A stretch of DNA of 64,000 bases from Symsagittifera roscoffensis (GCF_963678635.1 NC_087064.1:62675548-62739547); one strand, 5' to 3'; positions 11,095 through 22,000 are shown, counted from the first letter of the stretch. Notes: generated from the sequence alone by a model not told the origin. Numbers and translations: made by a program.

Positions 11095-12008
11095 CTTGTC
11101 GTTTTTTGGGCTCTTATCAGGTCCGACAGCCTATATTTCGCCTTGACATGTTCCTTTAGTGCCATGATCTGTCCATTCATTTCCCCAGGGTTGTGGATGT
11201 CATCATTCAGCTTCACGCATATTATCCTCTTCACGATCTTCATATCATCTTCTGGCACCAGATTTGTTCTGACATTTGAGTTGCATGATAGTTCCCTGAA
11301 TGGTTTCCTCGAAACTGCAATTCTTTCAAGTTCTTCACCTCCTCGTACTTCTTGTACGTCCAAATTGTACGTTCCTGCGGATGGATCTGTCTGTAATTCC
11401 CTGTCGCGGTGTCTAATCTTCTCTTCCGCCAATATCATGCATAGACTATCCTGATTGTCGCTGCTCTCATCCGAGTCCTCATCCCATGGTTCACACTCCC
11501 CGGACAAATTTCCTTCTTCAGTATCCTCTTCCTCCGTGGACGTGGAACACTCCCCAGGCTCTTGACCTAGTCCCAGGTATTCAGCTTCTTCCTTGAACGC
11601 CACTTTCTTTTTCCTAACCCGAGTCTGTTCAAGTATGTCGTCAGGGATTTTTTCAACCAGTGACTGCACGACTTCTTGCCCATCAGGGTTGGTCACCTTC
11701 GAGGTGTTTTTATCACTAACTATCTCGCTGGTTCGCAGTTTTGTGACCTCCGGTTCCTCCATACCCTTTTCTTGGATCACGGGTTTATCATCTGCTAGTT
11801 TCTCGAGTAACCTCATTAAGTCATCATCTATTTGTGCATCTCCCGTTTCTACCTGGTTAGGATCATAGCCTTTTGCCTTGAGCGTCTCCCTCACAATCTT
11901 TGACTTGAGTGTTATCCCTATCGGCATCCCTCGGTTCTTCTTCAAGATTGTTTTCTCCGGTGGTTCTTTTGGTAATTCGGGGTGATCTTCTATTGGTTGT
12001 CTACTCAT
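11091..12008 (-). pseudogene. pol: Acidic linker of pol, copy C
   Basis: This is a roughly 300-residue linker, rich in Glu, Asp, Ser and Lys, between RNase H and integrase. It includes a highly acidic patch (STSTEEEDTEEGNLSGE). No known domain is recognised. The last part (KYRLSDLIRAQK) belongs to the integrase N-terminal region, and the frame then ends through the A-run contraction. The start ATG at 12008 overlaps the TGA of the RNase H frame by the tetranucleotide ATGA, exactly as in copy B. It carries the 12-mer TGTCCGGGGAGT (sense) at 11495-11506, also found in the 40-nt block and at the 3' LTR of element D. Confidence 0.75.
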
Positions 12009-12811
12009 CTTGTGAGTGGAAGACTGTCGTACGTTTCCTTATCCATGAAGGAGAAGCCATCCTTGATTTCAGGTCTATCTGCCTCCCTCTGTTCTTGTCT
12101 CTCGTAGAACTCCGTCTTGTTACTCAAGCTGTCAGCGTTTTGATGTTTGTCTCGTGTTCTATGCTCATTTATCATGTTGTACCCATCCAGGCGAACTATC
12201 CACCTCCCAATGTAACTTTGGTCCATTGAGTACGTCTTCAGCCAGCTTAGTGCCCTGTTGTCGACTCGCAGCTTGAATGGCTCGCTGCCTAGGTATGCTC
12301 TATATTTCTCGAAAAAGGTAACCACCGCAAACATCTCTGCTTTCGGTGCCTCGTACTTCATTTCTGTGTCACTTAAGACTTTGCTCCCGTATGCTCTTGG
12401 TCTCAAGACTGTTTTTCCGTTCCATTCTTGTTCCTGATGGAGAATTCCAGAAATCGCTACTACCGACGCATCCATGTCTAGCACGTACATCCCTTTCTCT
12501 GTTGGCATCCCTAGTACTGGTGCCTCGCACAACTCTTTCTTTATTCTCTGGAATGATTCTTCTGCTGCGTTGTTCCACGTGAACTTCTTGCCCTTGTGTC
12601 TCATTAACTGTTGCATCGGGTATACCTTGTCTGCATAGCCTTTGATGAATTCTCTGTAGTAATTCGCAAAACCTAGGAAGCTCATCAATTGGTGTTCCGT
12701 TTTTGGCGATTTCCAAGTAAAACTGCTTCTACTGCATCTGGATCTGGTCTGATGCTGTGCTTGTCCACCATCCTGCCCAAGTATTTTATCGAATCCTTGA
12801 GTATCTCGCAC
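12005..12811 (-). pseudogene. pol: RT connection and RNase H, copy C
   Basis: After about 30 out-of-frame residues, the frame reads the RT thumb/connection (MSFLGFANYYREFIKGYADK) and a complete Gypsy-type RNase H. The acidic catalytic residues lie in LDMDAS, KAEMFAV and RVDNRAL, with NADSLS near the end. In contrast to copy B the frame is uninterrupted to its TGA at 12005-12007, which overlaps the next ATG. The RT palm lies in a different frame to the right. Confidence 0.85.
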
Positions 12812-12978
12812 TTTGATGGTTTACACTTTAGCCCCGACCTCTTCATACACGCAAACACCTCGTCAAGTCTCTCAATGTGGTCTTCTAGTGTGGGCGTCGC
12901 TTTTACCACGTCATCCACGTAGCACATTACCAGATTGCCGTACTTCTTCATCACACCTATCAGCGCATGTGCCATCAA
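12685..12978 (-). pseudogene. pol: Reverse transcriptase palm fragment with YVDD, copy C
   Basis: The segment contains MCYVDDVV, the RT active-site box, and following conserved palm residues. It is separated from the first RT half by the frame break near 12975-13030 that is shared with copy B, and from RNase H by another indel near 12710. Because both copies share the upstream break, their common ancestor was probably already defective. Confidence 0.85.
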
Positions 12979-15070
12979 CCGCTGAAATGGGGCGGTGGCA
13001 TTGCAAAGACCAAACGGTATCCGCTTCCATTGGCGAACCCTGTTTTGTCCCTGTCCTGCTTCCTGAGCGGTACCTGCCAGAAGGCCAAACCTAAATCAAG
13101 AGTCGTAAAAAACTTTGCATCACCTAACTTCGAGAGGCTCTCATCAATCCTAGGTATGGGATAGGCATCCTTCACCGTGACGGAGTTCAGGTATCGAAAG
13201 TCACAACAAAACCTCAATTGGTCGCCTTTCTTTTTGGCCATCACTACTCCACACACCCACGGTGATTTGAATGGTTCTATCATATCATACTCTAGTAGCG
13301 TTTCGATCTCTTTTCTACACGCATCCGATTTGTGTGGGGTCATGCGCCTCGCCCCCTCCCTGTGCGGTACCGCATTCTCTTCAAGTTCTATTTCATGCTC
13401 AACAAAATTACAACACCCGATGTCTGCCTTATGTCTCGAAAAAACTTCCTCGTTCCGCTCTAATACGTCCTTGATGGCTTCGAGCTGTTCGTCCGTTATC
13501 TTGCCTCTTAAATGTTCAATTTCCGGTAGGACCAGTTTTTCACTCTGCATTTCATCTGGTGTGGGCCGTTCCGGAAAATTCGAACAGCTCGATAGCCCAT
13601 CGTCTGTCTCTGACTTAAGTGATTTCACAAGACCTGATGAACCTTTTATTTTCCTCAATCGTCTCAAGATGCAAATTTTGTCCCTATGATTGGGACAATC
13701 AACAACTTCATTTTGTTTTTGGTTTTCAGTCATTTCAGATCGAGTTTTTACGGGTAAAGCATATCCCAGCTTCCTCCCCCTCTGTATCGTGATTGGTATG
13801 TCAAGTGTATTCAACAAGACACTGACGCAGAGACCGCTCTTCGTTATCGAGAAGGATCTTCCTAAAACAGCAGCACTTTGACTATTTGGATTTGGGACTA
13901 TGCATACCTGCTTGTTGTCACTTAGTTCATTGTAATTTTTCATTCGCAAGCTTACGATCGCCGCTTCGTTCGCCTTTAGCCTCACCCTCCTACTCACGAA
14001 TACCGGTGCTTTATTCTCATTCGCCATTATTAAATTTACCGGTTTAATTGCGTACCTCCTATCCGGGTTCCTTATCCTGAACATTGCGTTGTTTAGATCA
14101 ATCGTTACATAGAAGTTCCTGATGAAGTCTCTGCCTAAAATGAATTGGTCAGACTCATCTAGGTTTTCTACCACAAGAAAGCTCATCCACAGGTTGCGTT
14201 CCCGCAGATTTAGGGCTATTATTGGCGTTCTGTCCAGCACCCGCAGCGCCCCTTTGTTTGCAGCTGACAACCGTATTCTCGAGTCTATCAAATCATTTTT
14301 GTTGAAACCCATTCGTTCCCAAGTTTCGATTGGTATAACACTCAAGACCACTCCCGTATCAAGTAACCCACGTAACTGAGTCTTCTTGCCACTTATGTCG
14401 AGCACATGTGCTGATACATCTGCCTCTGTCCCGATGTGCATTGCATCTTCCTCAAGCATGGCGCAGTGTCCTATCGATCTCACTTTCAACTCTTCTTTTC
14501 CTACGTAGATCTGCCCTACTAGATCTTCATCACATGTTATCATTGTTTTCGTATAGATGTTGATCCCATCTATATTTAGCATCACCTCATGCGGATCATA
14601 AGCTTCTGTGTACCTGTTATCAACTCGGACTGACTTGCTACCCCCTCTTGTGAGTAGTGCCCTCAATGCTCTAGAAGTCGTTTGTGGGCTTATACCACTC
14701 AAGTAATCTGCGTACACATCAATGTGCATTATTGTCTGGTCGCTGGGTTCGCTCAAGTTTCTCGTTACATCATGGCCGCCCACGGTGATTATTGACATTA
14801 TTCTGGCTCCGATCTTCGTTATGCCGAATGGCTTCCCCGTCACCATTTTTACAGTGTTGCAGTTTCCACTTTTTGTCGACCCCGCTACAGCCTCTGGTAT
14901 TGACTGCGAGCAACCTAATGCCTCGTTCATTTTCTGTCTTTCGATCTCTTGCTTTAGTCGTTGTTCTATTTCTTTCGCCGCCAGGTCCTGTTTCACTTTA
15001 TTGATAGCTTCCGCCGCCGCTCTCTCAGAATTTATCTCTAGGGCGTTCCTGGCCGTGGCTTCTATTGCAC
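12975..15070 (-). pseudogene. pol: Gag-pro-RT frame, copy C (intact protease motif)
   Basis: This long frame is open from about 15070; 14996 is a non-ATG start choice. It carries the helical linker after nucleocapsid and a retropepsin with D-T-G (LLDTGVVLSV). After ILGRDF comes the first half of RT (CDFRYLNSV, TTLDLGLAFWQVPL). Copy B is split near 4970 where this copy is continuous. The frame ends with out-of-frame residues after the RT frameshift shared with copy B. Protease would cut the polyprotein and RT would make cDNA, but the RT is broken. Confidence 0.87.
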
Positions 15071-15079
15071 TATTAACTT

Positions 15080-15455
15080 ACGTTACAGCTTTCACTGTTT
15101 TCGTTGGCAGTTCCGCACTTGGTGTTTCTAAGTTTTTCGTTTCAAAATCACCTTGTCTATTTCTCTGGTTCTGCACCGCTGCTAACGCCAACTTATGTTT
15201 AGGGTGACTCTGATTCTTGACGGCCCCTCAGAACAACGGACAGTCCATCCTGAAGTGCCCCTCTTGGTTGCAGAAGAAGCATCTTGCACCTATTTTGATG
15301 ATCAAGCCACTATAGAATTCGTGTTCCTCCATCTGGCTCATATCTTCCTCATCAGGTGCATATCCCAAACTCTTCATGCCCTGCTTGTATGTTGTGCCAT
15401 CCGCCACGTGATGATCAGCTAACCCGCATTTTGCGCATGATCTACGTTTGTCCAT
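15080..15455 (-). pseudogene. gag: Nucleocapsid zinc-knuckle region with stops, copy C
   Basis: The segment has the same Cys/His cluster and CCHC knuckle as copy B (CFFCNQEGHFRMDC) but contains two private nonsense codons: a TGA at 15228-15230 just after the knuckle and a TAA near 15079. The corresponding sequence in copy B is open, so these arose after the two copies separated. The frame overlaps the preceding gag frame by 37 bases, as in copy B. Confidence 0.8.
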
Positions 15456-15960
15456 GTCATCTCTTGGCTTGTACCATGACGACCTTTGTGGTTGATTCCC
15501 CCTTGCGTATTCCTGTTATCTGAATACGAGTATTTCTTGGATTTCAATAGCATGTACTCTCTTGACTTCTGTCTCATCTCTTCTGGAGTCGGTGCACTGT
15601 CTTTTGACAATGTATAGTATGTTGCTAACATTGTTCTCAAGTCATCATTACCCCATCAATGAAATTTGAGGCGATGCTAAAGTTCCTTCTATTGGTGGAC
15701 TCTTCCGGGTCACTCTTTCGTCTCAAGCTCTCAAGATCATCTAGGAACCTGTCTATCGATTCATCGTCCCTTTGCCTTCTCTTTTCAAATCGCATCATCG
15801 CTTGATGACCCTTCATGCCTGACCCGAATCGATTTAACAAAATCTCAAAGATTTTATCCGCAGTATCGCGTTCCTCTTCTTTCTTCGCCACCACGCATTT
15901 CAATTCCGTGCCTTCCAAGTTGCTGAGTATCGCTGTGCATGCTTGCCTCTCATCGTTCAA
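15419..15960 (-). pseudogene. gag: Gag capsid-like region, copy C
   Basis: Two frames (15637-15960 and 15419-15640) match the capsid-like region of copy B, including FEILLNRFGSG and RRQRDDESIDRFLDDLESL. The one-base break between them is shared by both copies. Additional stops lie at about 15968 and 16014, separating this part from the N-terminal gag. Confidence 0.78.
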
Positions 15961-15964
15961 GTTG

Positions 15965-17277
15965 TCTTATTCCAAGTGCAACCTCATGACTTCTACCCAA
16001 GTGTCAATGCATCAATCTGAATCAACCTTGAATTCTTTCGGTTTTTTGAAAGTTTTCCTGGATTTGTTGCTTCCTCTGTCACTCGAGTCGGTGTTCCTTG
16101 TGGCGAAGGCTTCTAGTGTCCTGTTCGTCATTTCCCAGGTGCTTGCCCATGTCATGACATCCGGTCCCACGTTGTTGTGAGTCGTTGAGTCCCCTGGACC
16201 ACTCGTTTTGTTTGCTGTTCCACTTTTCATAATCGCTTTGCCCCCCCCCCCCCCGGTGCTGTACTCGCGGCATCCCGGGGTAATGGTAACGGTGTTGACT
16301 GCCGTTTGCTCCGTTGTGGTTCCACGAAGTCAACTCTATTGCCTTGCGTTCTTTCCGCTGCTGGCCTGTCCTGTGACGTTGAGTCTCAAGATGGCGTCTA
16401 ATTTTGCCTGTATTGCCTATGAACTTTCAGCCTGGTCCCTACTCGTCGTATCCATTCTCGTTTCCAAACTCCCCAACTGGCTATTCACTACGCCATATCG
16501 TTGCTTCATTTCTTGCATGTCCTTTTTGATATTCTTGTCTCGCTCTTCATCAGTGGTATCTACCTTGTCCGACATCTGCTGTCCAGGTACTCATGTTTGT
16601 TGTTTCTTAATTCTTTCCTTATCACATCTCTATCATCTTCGCTGTGCTTCAGTTTCTTTTCGGTCTGACCTAGCTTTGCCATCAAATCGCCTAGCTCAAG
16701 AGTAGTTTTTTCATAGTCAGTTGTTGCCCTGTTGTTGGCTGCTGTTCCTGGTCTAATCTGGTCTTCGTTTTGGTCGGTGTCTGTCGTTTTCGTGGAAACT
16801 GTTCCGAATGTTTTGCCTTTCTCGGCTTTCGGTTCTTCCGCTGCTGCGTCTCTAGACTTCATTCCGACCATTATCGTCAGTGAAAGACGTTCTTTTTGCT
16901 TGAGGCTAGTCCTTCACCGTTTCTGGCGTGTTGCCTGTTGTGTCTTCCACATTGCCTATCGGTGAGAACTCCATGGACTTTGGATTTGGTTCCTCTGCAT
17001 TCGGCATCGGTGTTGACTCCGTCGTCTTCTTCTCCACCTCATGCACACTCTGGTCCGGTGTCTCTAGTTCAATCTCGATGGCGGGTTCTGCTCGTCTCCC
17101 TTCCATGCCCTCTTTTGTTTTGTTCTCTGTATTACTCCTCGTGTTGACCATGCTAACTGAAAAGTTCTTGTTCGTTATCTTTGGGCCCATTGATGTCGTT
17201 TTACGTAGCGACGAGTTATATTTTGTCTTTGATTCAGTGGATCTTTTTTCAGCCACCGGTACCTTGCTCCATCTCAT
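15965..17277 (-). pseudogene. gag: Gag N-terminal region, heavily frameshifted, copy C
   Basis: Several overlapping frames (16012-16230, 16079-16333, about 16440-16575, 16560-16871, 16906-17277) together look like a basic/acidic, coiled-coil-rich gag N-terminus. A likely start is MVNTRSNTEN near 17152. Coiled-coil text includes LGDLMAKLGQTEKKLKHSEDD and DMQEMKQRYGVVNSQLGSLE. A run of 14 C at 16241-16254 (plus strand) encodes a glycine stretch and is a likely place for indels or sequencing error. No enzymatic domain is present. The assignment rests on position upstream of the capsid-like segment. Confidence 0.6.
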
Positions 17278-17639
17278 TATTTTTATTTACAATTGTTCCT
17301 ATTTACAGTATTACTATAAACAAAATTCTACTCAAAGTTAAAATCTCTTTTAACAAAAATAATAAAAAGAAATTTACAAATTAAGAGAAACAACGTTTCC
17401 TAAGCTTTTTTGAAAATTTTACATGTTCTTGATCCCCACAGTACCGGATCTATCGCGATTTAACTTTCTGACTAGTCCTATTGCTTTTAATTTTGCGATT
17501 GGTTACTTCAACCAGTCTTAGTACTCTTTAGTACCGTCATCCCCCTTCTTTATACTGTTCCAAGACTTCCAGTCGCTGTCCCTATTCTTCTTTGTACTGT
17601 CCCGAGCTTTCTCTCTACTGTCCCAAGACTATTCAGTGC
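17278..17639. other. AT-rich non-coding leader of copy C
   Basis: No convincing ORF is present. The segment is AT-rich up to about 17400, then repeats words such as GTACTGTCCC that look like diverged forerunners of the neighbouring minisatellite. It probably belongs to the untranslated leader between LTR and gag of copy C. I did not find a clear primer-binding site. Confidence 0.4.
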
Positions 17640-18415
17640 TGTCCCAGTACTTCTTGTTAGTGTCCCAAGACCACTGTCCCAAAACCCTTGCCTTAAGACG
17701 ACTGTCCCAAGACTACTGTCCCAAGACTACTGTCCCAAGACTACTGTCCCAAGACTGCTGTCCCAAGACTAGTGTCCCAAGACTACTGTCCCAAGACTAC
17801 TGTCCCAAGACCCTTGCCCTAAGACTACTGTCCCAAGACCACTGTCCCAAGACCACCGTCCCAAGACCAGTGTCCCAAGACCACTGTCCCAAGACCACTG
17901 TCCCAAGACCACTGTCCCAAGACCACTGTCCAGAGACCATTGTCCCAAGACCACTGTCCCAAGACCACTGTCCCAAGACCACTGTCCCAAGACCACTGTC
18001 CCAAGACCACTGTCCCAAGACCCGTGTCCCAAGACCACTGTCCCAAGACCACTGTCCCAAGACCAGTGTCCCAAGACCACTGTCCCAAGACCAATGTCCC
18101 AAGACCACTGTCCCAAGACCACTGTCCCAAGACCACTGTCCAGAGACCACTGTTCCAAGACCACTGTCCCAAGACCACTGTCCCAAGACCACTGTGCCAA
18201 GACTGCTGTCCCAAGACTACTGTCCCAAGACCAGTGTCCCAAGACTGTGTCGTACCAAGACTGCTCTGGCCCAAGACTGTCCCAAGACTGCACCGTCCCA
18301 AGACTGTCCCAAGACTGCACTGTCCCAAGACTGTCCCAAGACCGTACTGCTCCAAGACCGTCCCCAGACTGCAATGTCCCAAGACTTCTTCGGTACTGTC
18401 CCAAGACTTGTCACT
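17640..18415. repeat. 14-bp minisatellite (CTGTCCCAAGACCA)n
   Basis: About 50 tandem units of 14 bp fill this stretch, well conserved in the centre (about 17820-18200) and more variable at both ends, where units of about 17-18 bp appear. Because 14 is not a multiple of three but the repeat has few stops, long spurious reading frames appear on both strands; I do not call a gene. The minus strand has regularly spaced GG and GGG runs (TTGGGACAGTGG), compatible with G-quadruplex formation. It lies about 360 bp upstream of the gag of copy C. Confidence 0.9.
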
Positions 18416-19320
18416 AACTGTCTGGATACTAGGATCTCTTCTTCTTTGTTGTGGGGACTTTTTAGAACCACTGTACCGTGTACCACCACTTGAGCTCTAG
18501 TAAAAATTTTCCCAAAATCCCTGTCTTAATGGCCAAAATTCAAATACTGACCCCCTTGTATTTATCTCCCTCTCGTTTTTTCAGGCTATTTGAAACCCCA
18601 GTTTCTTTGCAGGGATCTTGTGATCACCTCTTCGTTCAAATACCAACAACAAATTTTCACCAAAACGTAAAAATTTAAACAGGAAAAATTATAAAAACAG
18701 AGAGATGAACCCACCTAAAATCCAAAGCTGACTGATGTCAACCTTTGTCCGAAAAAATGTCTGGTACCCGATTGCCACGCGTTTTCTCCCCCCTGCTAGC
18801 GATCTAATGGGGTATCACAAAAACTGTCTATGTCTGTTCCCCCCTACCGATACGACCAGGGTACCTGCCTTAACTCGATGTTGAATTTGGATATCAGCTT
18901 CTTATAACCTACGCGTGTAAGTATTTAATGTAACTAAATCGACGATGCCGAACAATTAGTTACTCTAATATGTCCCCCTTTTTTACAATTTACAAGCGCC
19001 AACCTCTAACCTAACCAGCCTACCTTCTAACCTCCCCCCTCTTTAGCCCCCCCTCTTAAGCCGAAAAATCCCTTAAGCGCCGGGTGCTAAACCTCTCGAG
19101 AGAAAACCGTAGACCTGTTTTCAGGCCTGCTTGTGTAAAAACTTCCTCAAAACAATGGGGCTCCGCTTATCCAATTTTACACTTATCTCCTATAAGGTAA
19201 TGTGGATTTTAACGATAGCCGTTTGCCCAACTTGAGAACACCCCTGTGCGTCCTCTTCTTGTTGTAGCGATCCTCTGCTGGTTTTCCCCTTGACGTGCAC
19301 TGCACTTGACAACAGCACCA
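18416..19320. other. Non-coding region, no gene seen
   Basis: No supported ORF or RNA gene is visible. The sequence has short C-rich tracts (around 19030-19065) and one CAACTTGAG word like those in the copy C spacer, so it may still be retroelement leader or LTR sequence. Confidence 0.4.
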
Positions 19321-19322
19321 CC

Positions 19323-19525
19323 TTCCCACTTGGCTGGTCACCTCTTCCAGTCAAGTTTTCTAGCGGTTCAGCTTAGTCCTTGTGAACCACTTTCCCACTC
19401 GGCTGGTCACCTCTTCCAGTCAAGTCTCCTAGTGGTCCGGTTCTGTCCTTGTGAACCACTTTCCCACTCGGCTGGTCACCTCTTCCAGTCAAGTCTCCTA
19501 GAGGTCCGGCTAGGTTGCAAGCTAT
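19323..19525. repeat. 69-bp direct repeat, three copies
   Basis: The core GGCTGGTCACCTCTTCCAGT starts at 19332, 19401 and 19470, a period of 69 bp, with the second and third copies closest. The 69-bp length keeps one plus-strand frame open (a 77-residue frame), but composition and context give no support for a protein. Confidence 0.85.
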
Positions 19526-20806
19526 CTGAAAACCCTTAACAACGCCCCCCACTTGGGCACCTTATTGTAGTCACTGGTTTAGATTGCTAGATTGATCGAA
19601 ACGATCGGTCTTATAAAACAGTATGGGTATACTATTTAATTAATATAAAGGTTTGATCCAACTAATCTGGTATCGAGGTCACTGTCATTTTTTTTAATGG
19701 TTTTTGTTCCTTTTTCTATACTTTTTTCTTGTTTTTGTCCCCCTAGTTACCCCCCTTACTCGGTTAGCTAAGCCTCGTTCGGAGAGCGTACCAGGAGTTT
19801 TCTCAAGTTTTCTTAAAAAGCTATCACGGTACAACCGGAAGGTTTACACGTTCCCGCTGAACCGTACCACCGGTACTCTAGAATGGGCATGCAGCCCGGA
19901 GATGAGTCAAGTGGGTTCGACTCCGTAGTCATGATGTCGTAAAAAACACAGGAGCGCCAAAAAACACTATGTAACAGTCGCCTACTTCGGTCACATATGA
20001 GGCTTAAGAAAAATAGGCCCTATAACCATTGGCTCAAGAGTCAGGGACACTATCTCTTGTGTTTTTCTACCTCAAAACGGTCGGAGCCAATTCGGTTCGC
20101 TTGCGACATGAGACTAGAACCCGTTACAGCTTAAAGACTACTACCAAAATATCCCCCCACTCTAGAAAATAAGAACGTCCCCATACTTAGGTCTCGAGAT
20201 ACCCAAAATACACGAACGCCGTTAAAAACAGGGTCGGAACAATCCGTGAAGTTACTCTTTTTAGACAGTGGAACTTTGATTCATTTCAGATGGATCAACC
20301 TAAAACTCGCCTTACCTCAACATAAAAATCATAAAACACACTCGAGAAAATTAAGTTAGGTACTTACATAGCAGCACACTCGAGAACTAGAGGTAACTAA
20401 ATTAGTAAGCAACTTGAGAATGATCGGGGAATTAGGTTTAATTCAATAAGTTCTAATCGAACAAGTTTTATCTCAAGAATGGAGTTTTGGTTCTGGACCA
20501 TTGGGTCACTTCGGTTGTCCACCTTTCCACCGGAGGCTCACTCTGGTTCAGCTAGATTGCGATCTTAATTTGTAATCAACGTCTCCTATATCAAGATAGG
20601 ACAGCTCTACTCTCGTGGTTTTTATTGTTATCTTGGAAATTGCGAATAGCATTTTCCCGCTGTTTTTCTGTCACTTTCCCGCTGTTGTTAATTCGGTCGT
20701 TCTAGTCTTTTTTTCTGTTTTCAGTTGTCGCGAGAAAACTGAGCATGACAGGCTCCATTCGAAGTTTTGAAAAAATAAAATTTCATTCCGAAACCACGTA
20801 TTTTCG
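19526..20806. other. Non-coding region, possible LTR remnants
   Basis: No gene is seen. TGTAACAGTCGCC at about 19972 resembles the inner LTR terminus of element D (TGTAACATTCGCC), and several ACTCGAGAA or CTTGAGAA words occur from about 20340. The following sequence does not align with the known LTR by eye. A T-arm-like GTGGGTTCGACTCC lies near 19910 without the rest of a tRNA. Confidence 0.35.
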
Positions 20807-21719
20807 TGTTCCTCAAGGTCAAACTTCCAGATATGACCGACTGGCACAATTATTGGAACATCTAACCGAAAAGATTGATGGTTTTTCTGAATAAGTGACG
20901 TTATTTGAACGATCAGACAAAACGGGAAGGGTTAGATTCGACTGACATGCTAATTTTCAAAATTTTGATTGGGACGTGAACGACACGTAACCTTTCATTA
21001 TTTCGCACACACTGAAAGTGCGAAATCAGAGCAACAAGATTCTCAGAGAGAACAACAAAGGAAAAACGACAGCAGATTGAGGTTGTGATTAGAAATTGTC
21101 AGAAGCCACTCCGAGTTGTAACGATTGTGTCGCTACAATCGTTACTGAGCAGTTCACGAGAACAAGGAAGGGTGTTGGGACGACGTGTCCAGCCTTCCGA
21201 GAAGAAATAAGAGCGTTATTTCTCCGGATTCCAGAATCCTGAAGGGTCTCGGGAGAGAACTGCAACTCGTTATTTTAACAACTTTTATCTTCCCGGAATG
21301 TCTTGAGTTGAATTTAATTAATACCAAACTCGTTTTCAGATCATGAGAAGCTAAGAGTTGAGGGAAAAGGTTGTTCCATCTTCGATGGAGATGATGATTT
21401 TTATCTACTGAACAAAAGTATTAGTAATATAGTAAATAAGTAGTAGCCCTGTTGTTAGGAGTGACCTCGTGGTCTGGGGATACTGAGACCCAGCCATGAG
21501 CTCACTTTTTTTTGCATATAATTAAGTTAATCAGAGCGTTCTGATCGAAGCCGGAAACAGTAACGTTTTTTTTGCCGACCCGATGTTAGAAAGACCTCCA
21601 GAAGAACTGGCTTTGGCAGAGACGGTGAAAAGCATGTAAAGCTGTGTTTAGACGCTAGCCAGTCGTTTTAGAACCTAGCTTTATTTTCTGTCGATATGTA
21701 CTTCCGGGCGAATGTTACA
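20807..21719 (+). mobile_element. Solo LTR (plus orientation) of the element-D family
   Basis: This sequence aligns, as reverse complement, with the 3' LTR of element D at 50247-51168. It ends in CTTCCGGGCGAATGTTACA-like sequence (final CA at 21719). Shared landmarks are a CTACAATCGTTAC-type palindromic segment near 21135, a GGATTCCAGAATCC segment near 21220, CTTCGATGGAGATGATGATT near 21383 and CGTGGTCTGGGGATACTGAGACC near 21470. The two are clearly diverged, so this is an older or different subfamily member. The left end is approximate, and I could not identify a target-site duplication. No internal element sequence adjoins it on either side, so it is called solo. Confidence 0.75.
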
Positions 21720-22000
21720 AGGGTAGAATTCAATTGAAGTTTCTCTAGATGCTTTAAAATGCCTGTGCACGGACCGTCGCATGACGGAAAGGATCATTTA
21801 AATTTACCCCTTTTTTAACCTAAAGTGATATAGTTTTTGACCGAGTGAACTACTCAAAATGACAGATATTGCCTACAATTTGGCATTAACTAAACAAGGT
21901 GCAAAATGCCGCCTAGTATAAATATTCGCTCTACTCCTTGAATACTATAAATGAATCTAAATTTCTCCTTTTTAATTAAAGTGTTGGGCAATTATTTGGG

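Larger units (their letters stand above)
6410..17277 (-). mobile_element. Degenerate Ty3/Gypsy-like element with macro and SGNH domains, copy C
   Basis: On the minus strand the order is gag (17277 to about 15.4 kb), zinc knuckle, protease, RT, RNase H, acidic linker, integrase, macro-like C-terminus (ends 8594), spacer, then an SGNH-hydrolase ORF. That ORF is interrupted at 6410 by copy B. This is the same layout as the large element at 50-64 kb, so C is an older relative whose 3' part (rest of the SGNH ORF, giant ORF, 3' LTR) is absent. The upstream leader and 5' LTR probably lie in 17.3-20.5 kb, but I could not find convincing LTR ends. Several stops and frameshifts make it inactive. Confidence 0.82.

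Noticed and set aside
17636-18500. Long proline/lysine-rich frames on both strands over the 14-bp minisatellite
   Set aside because: They arise because the repeat unit contains few stops; all frames on both strands show the same periodic peptide and there is no start context or domain.
19306-19539. 77-residue frame over the 69-bp triplication
   Set aside because: It is open only because 69 is divisible by three; no domain or start context.
19905-19930. tRNA gene suggested by GTGGGTTCGACTCC
   Set aside because: The T-arm stem does not close and no D-arm, anticodon arm or acceptor stem surrounds it.
19971-20500. Second minus-oriented LTR beginning TGTAACAGTCGCC for copy C
   Set aside because: Only the first 13 bases resemble the known LTR end; the following sequence does not align and no opposite end was found.
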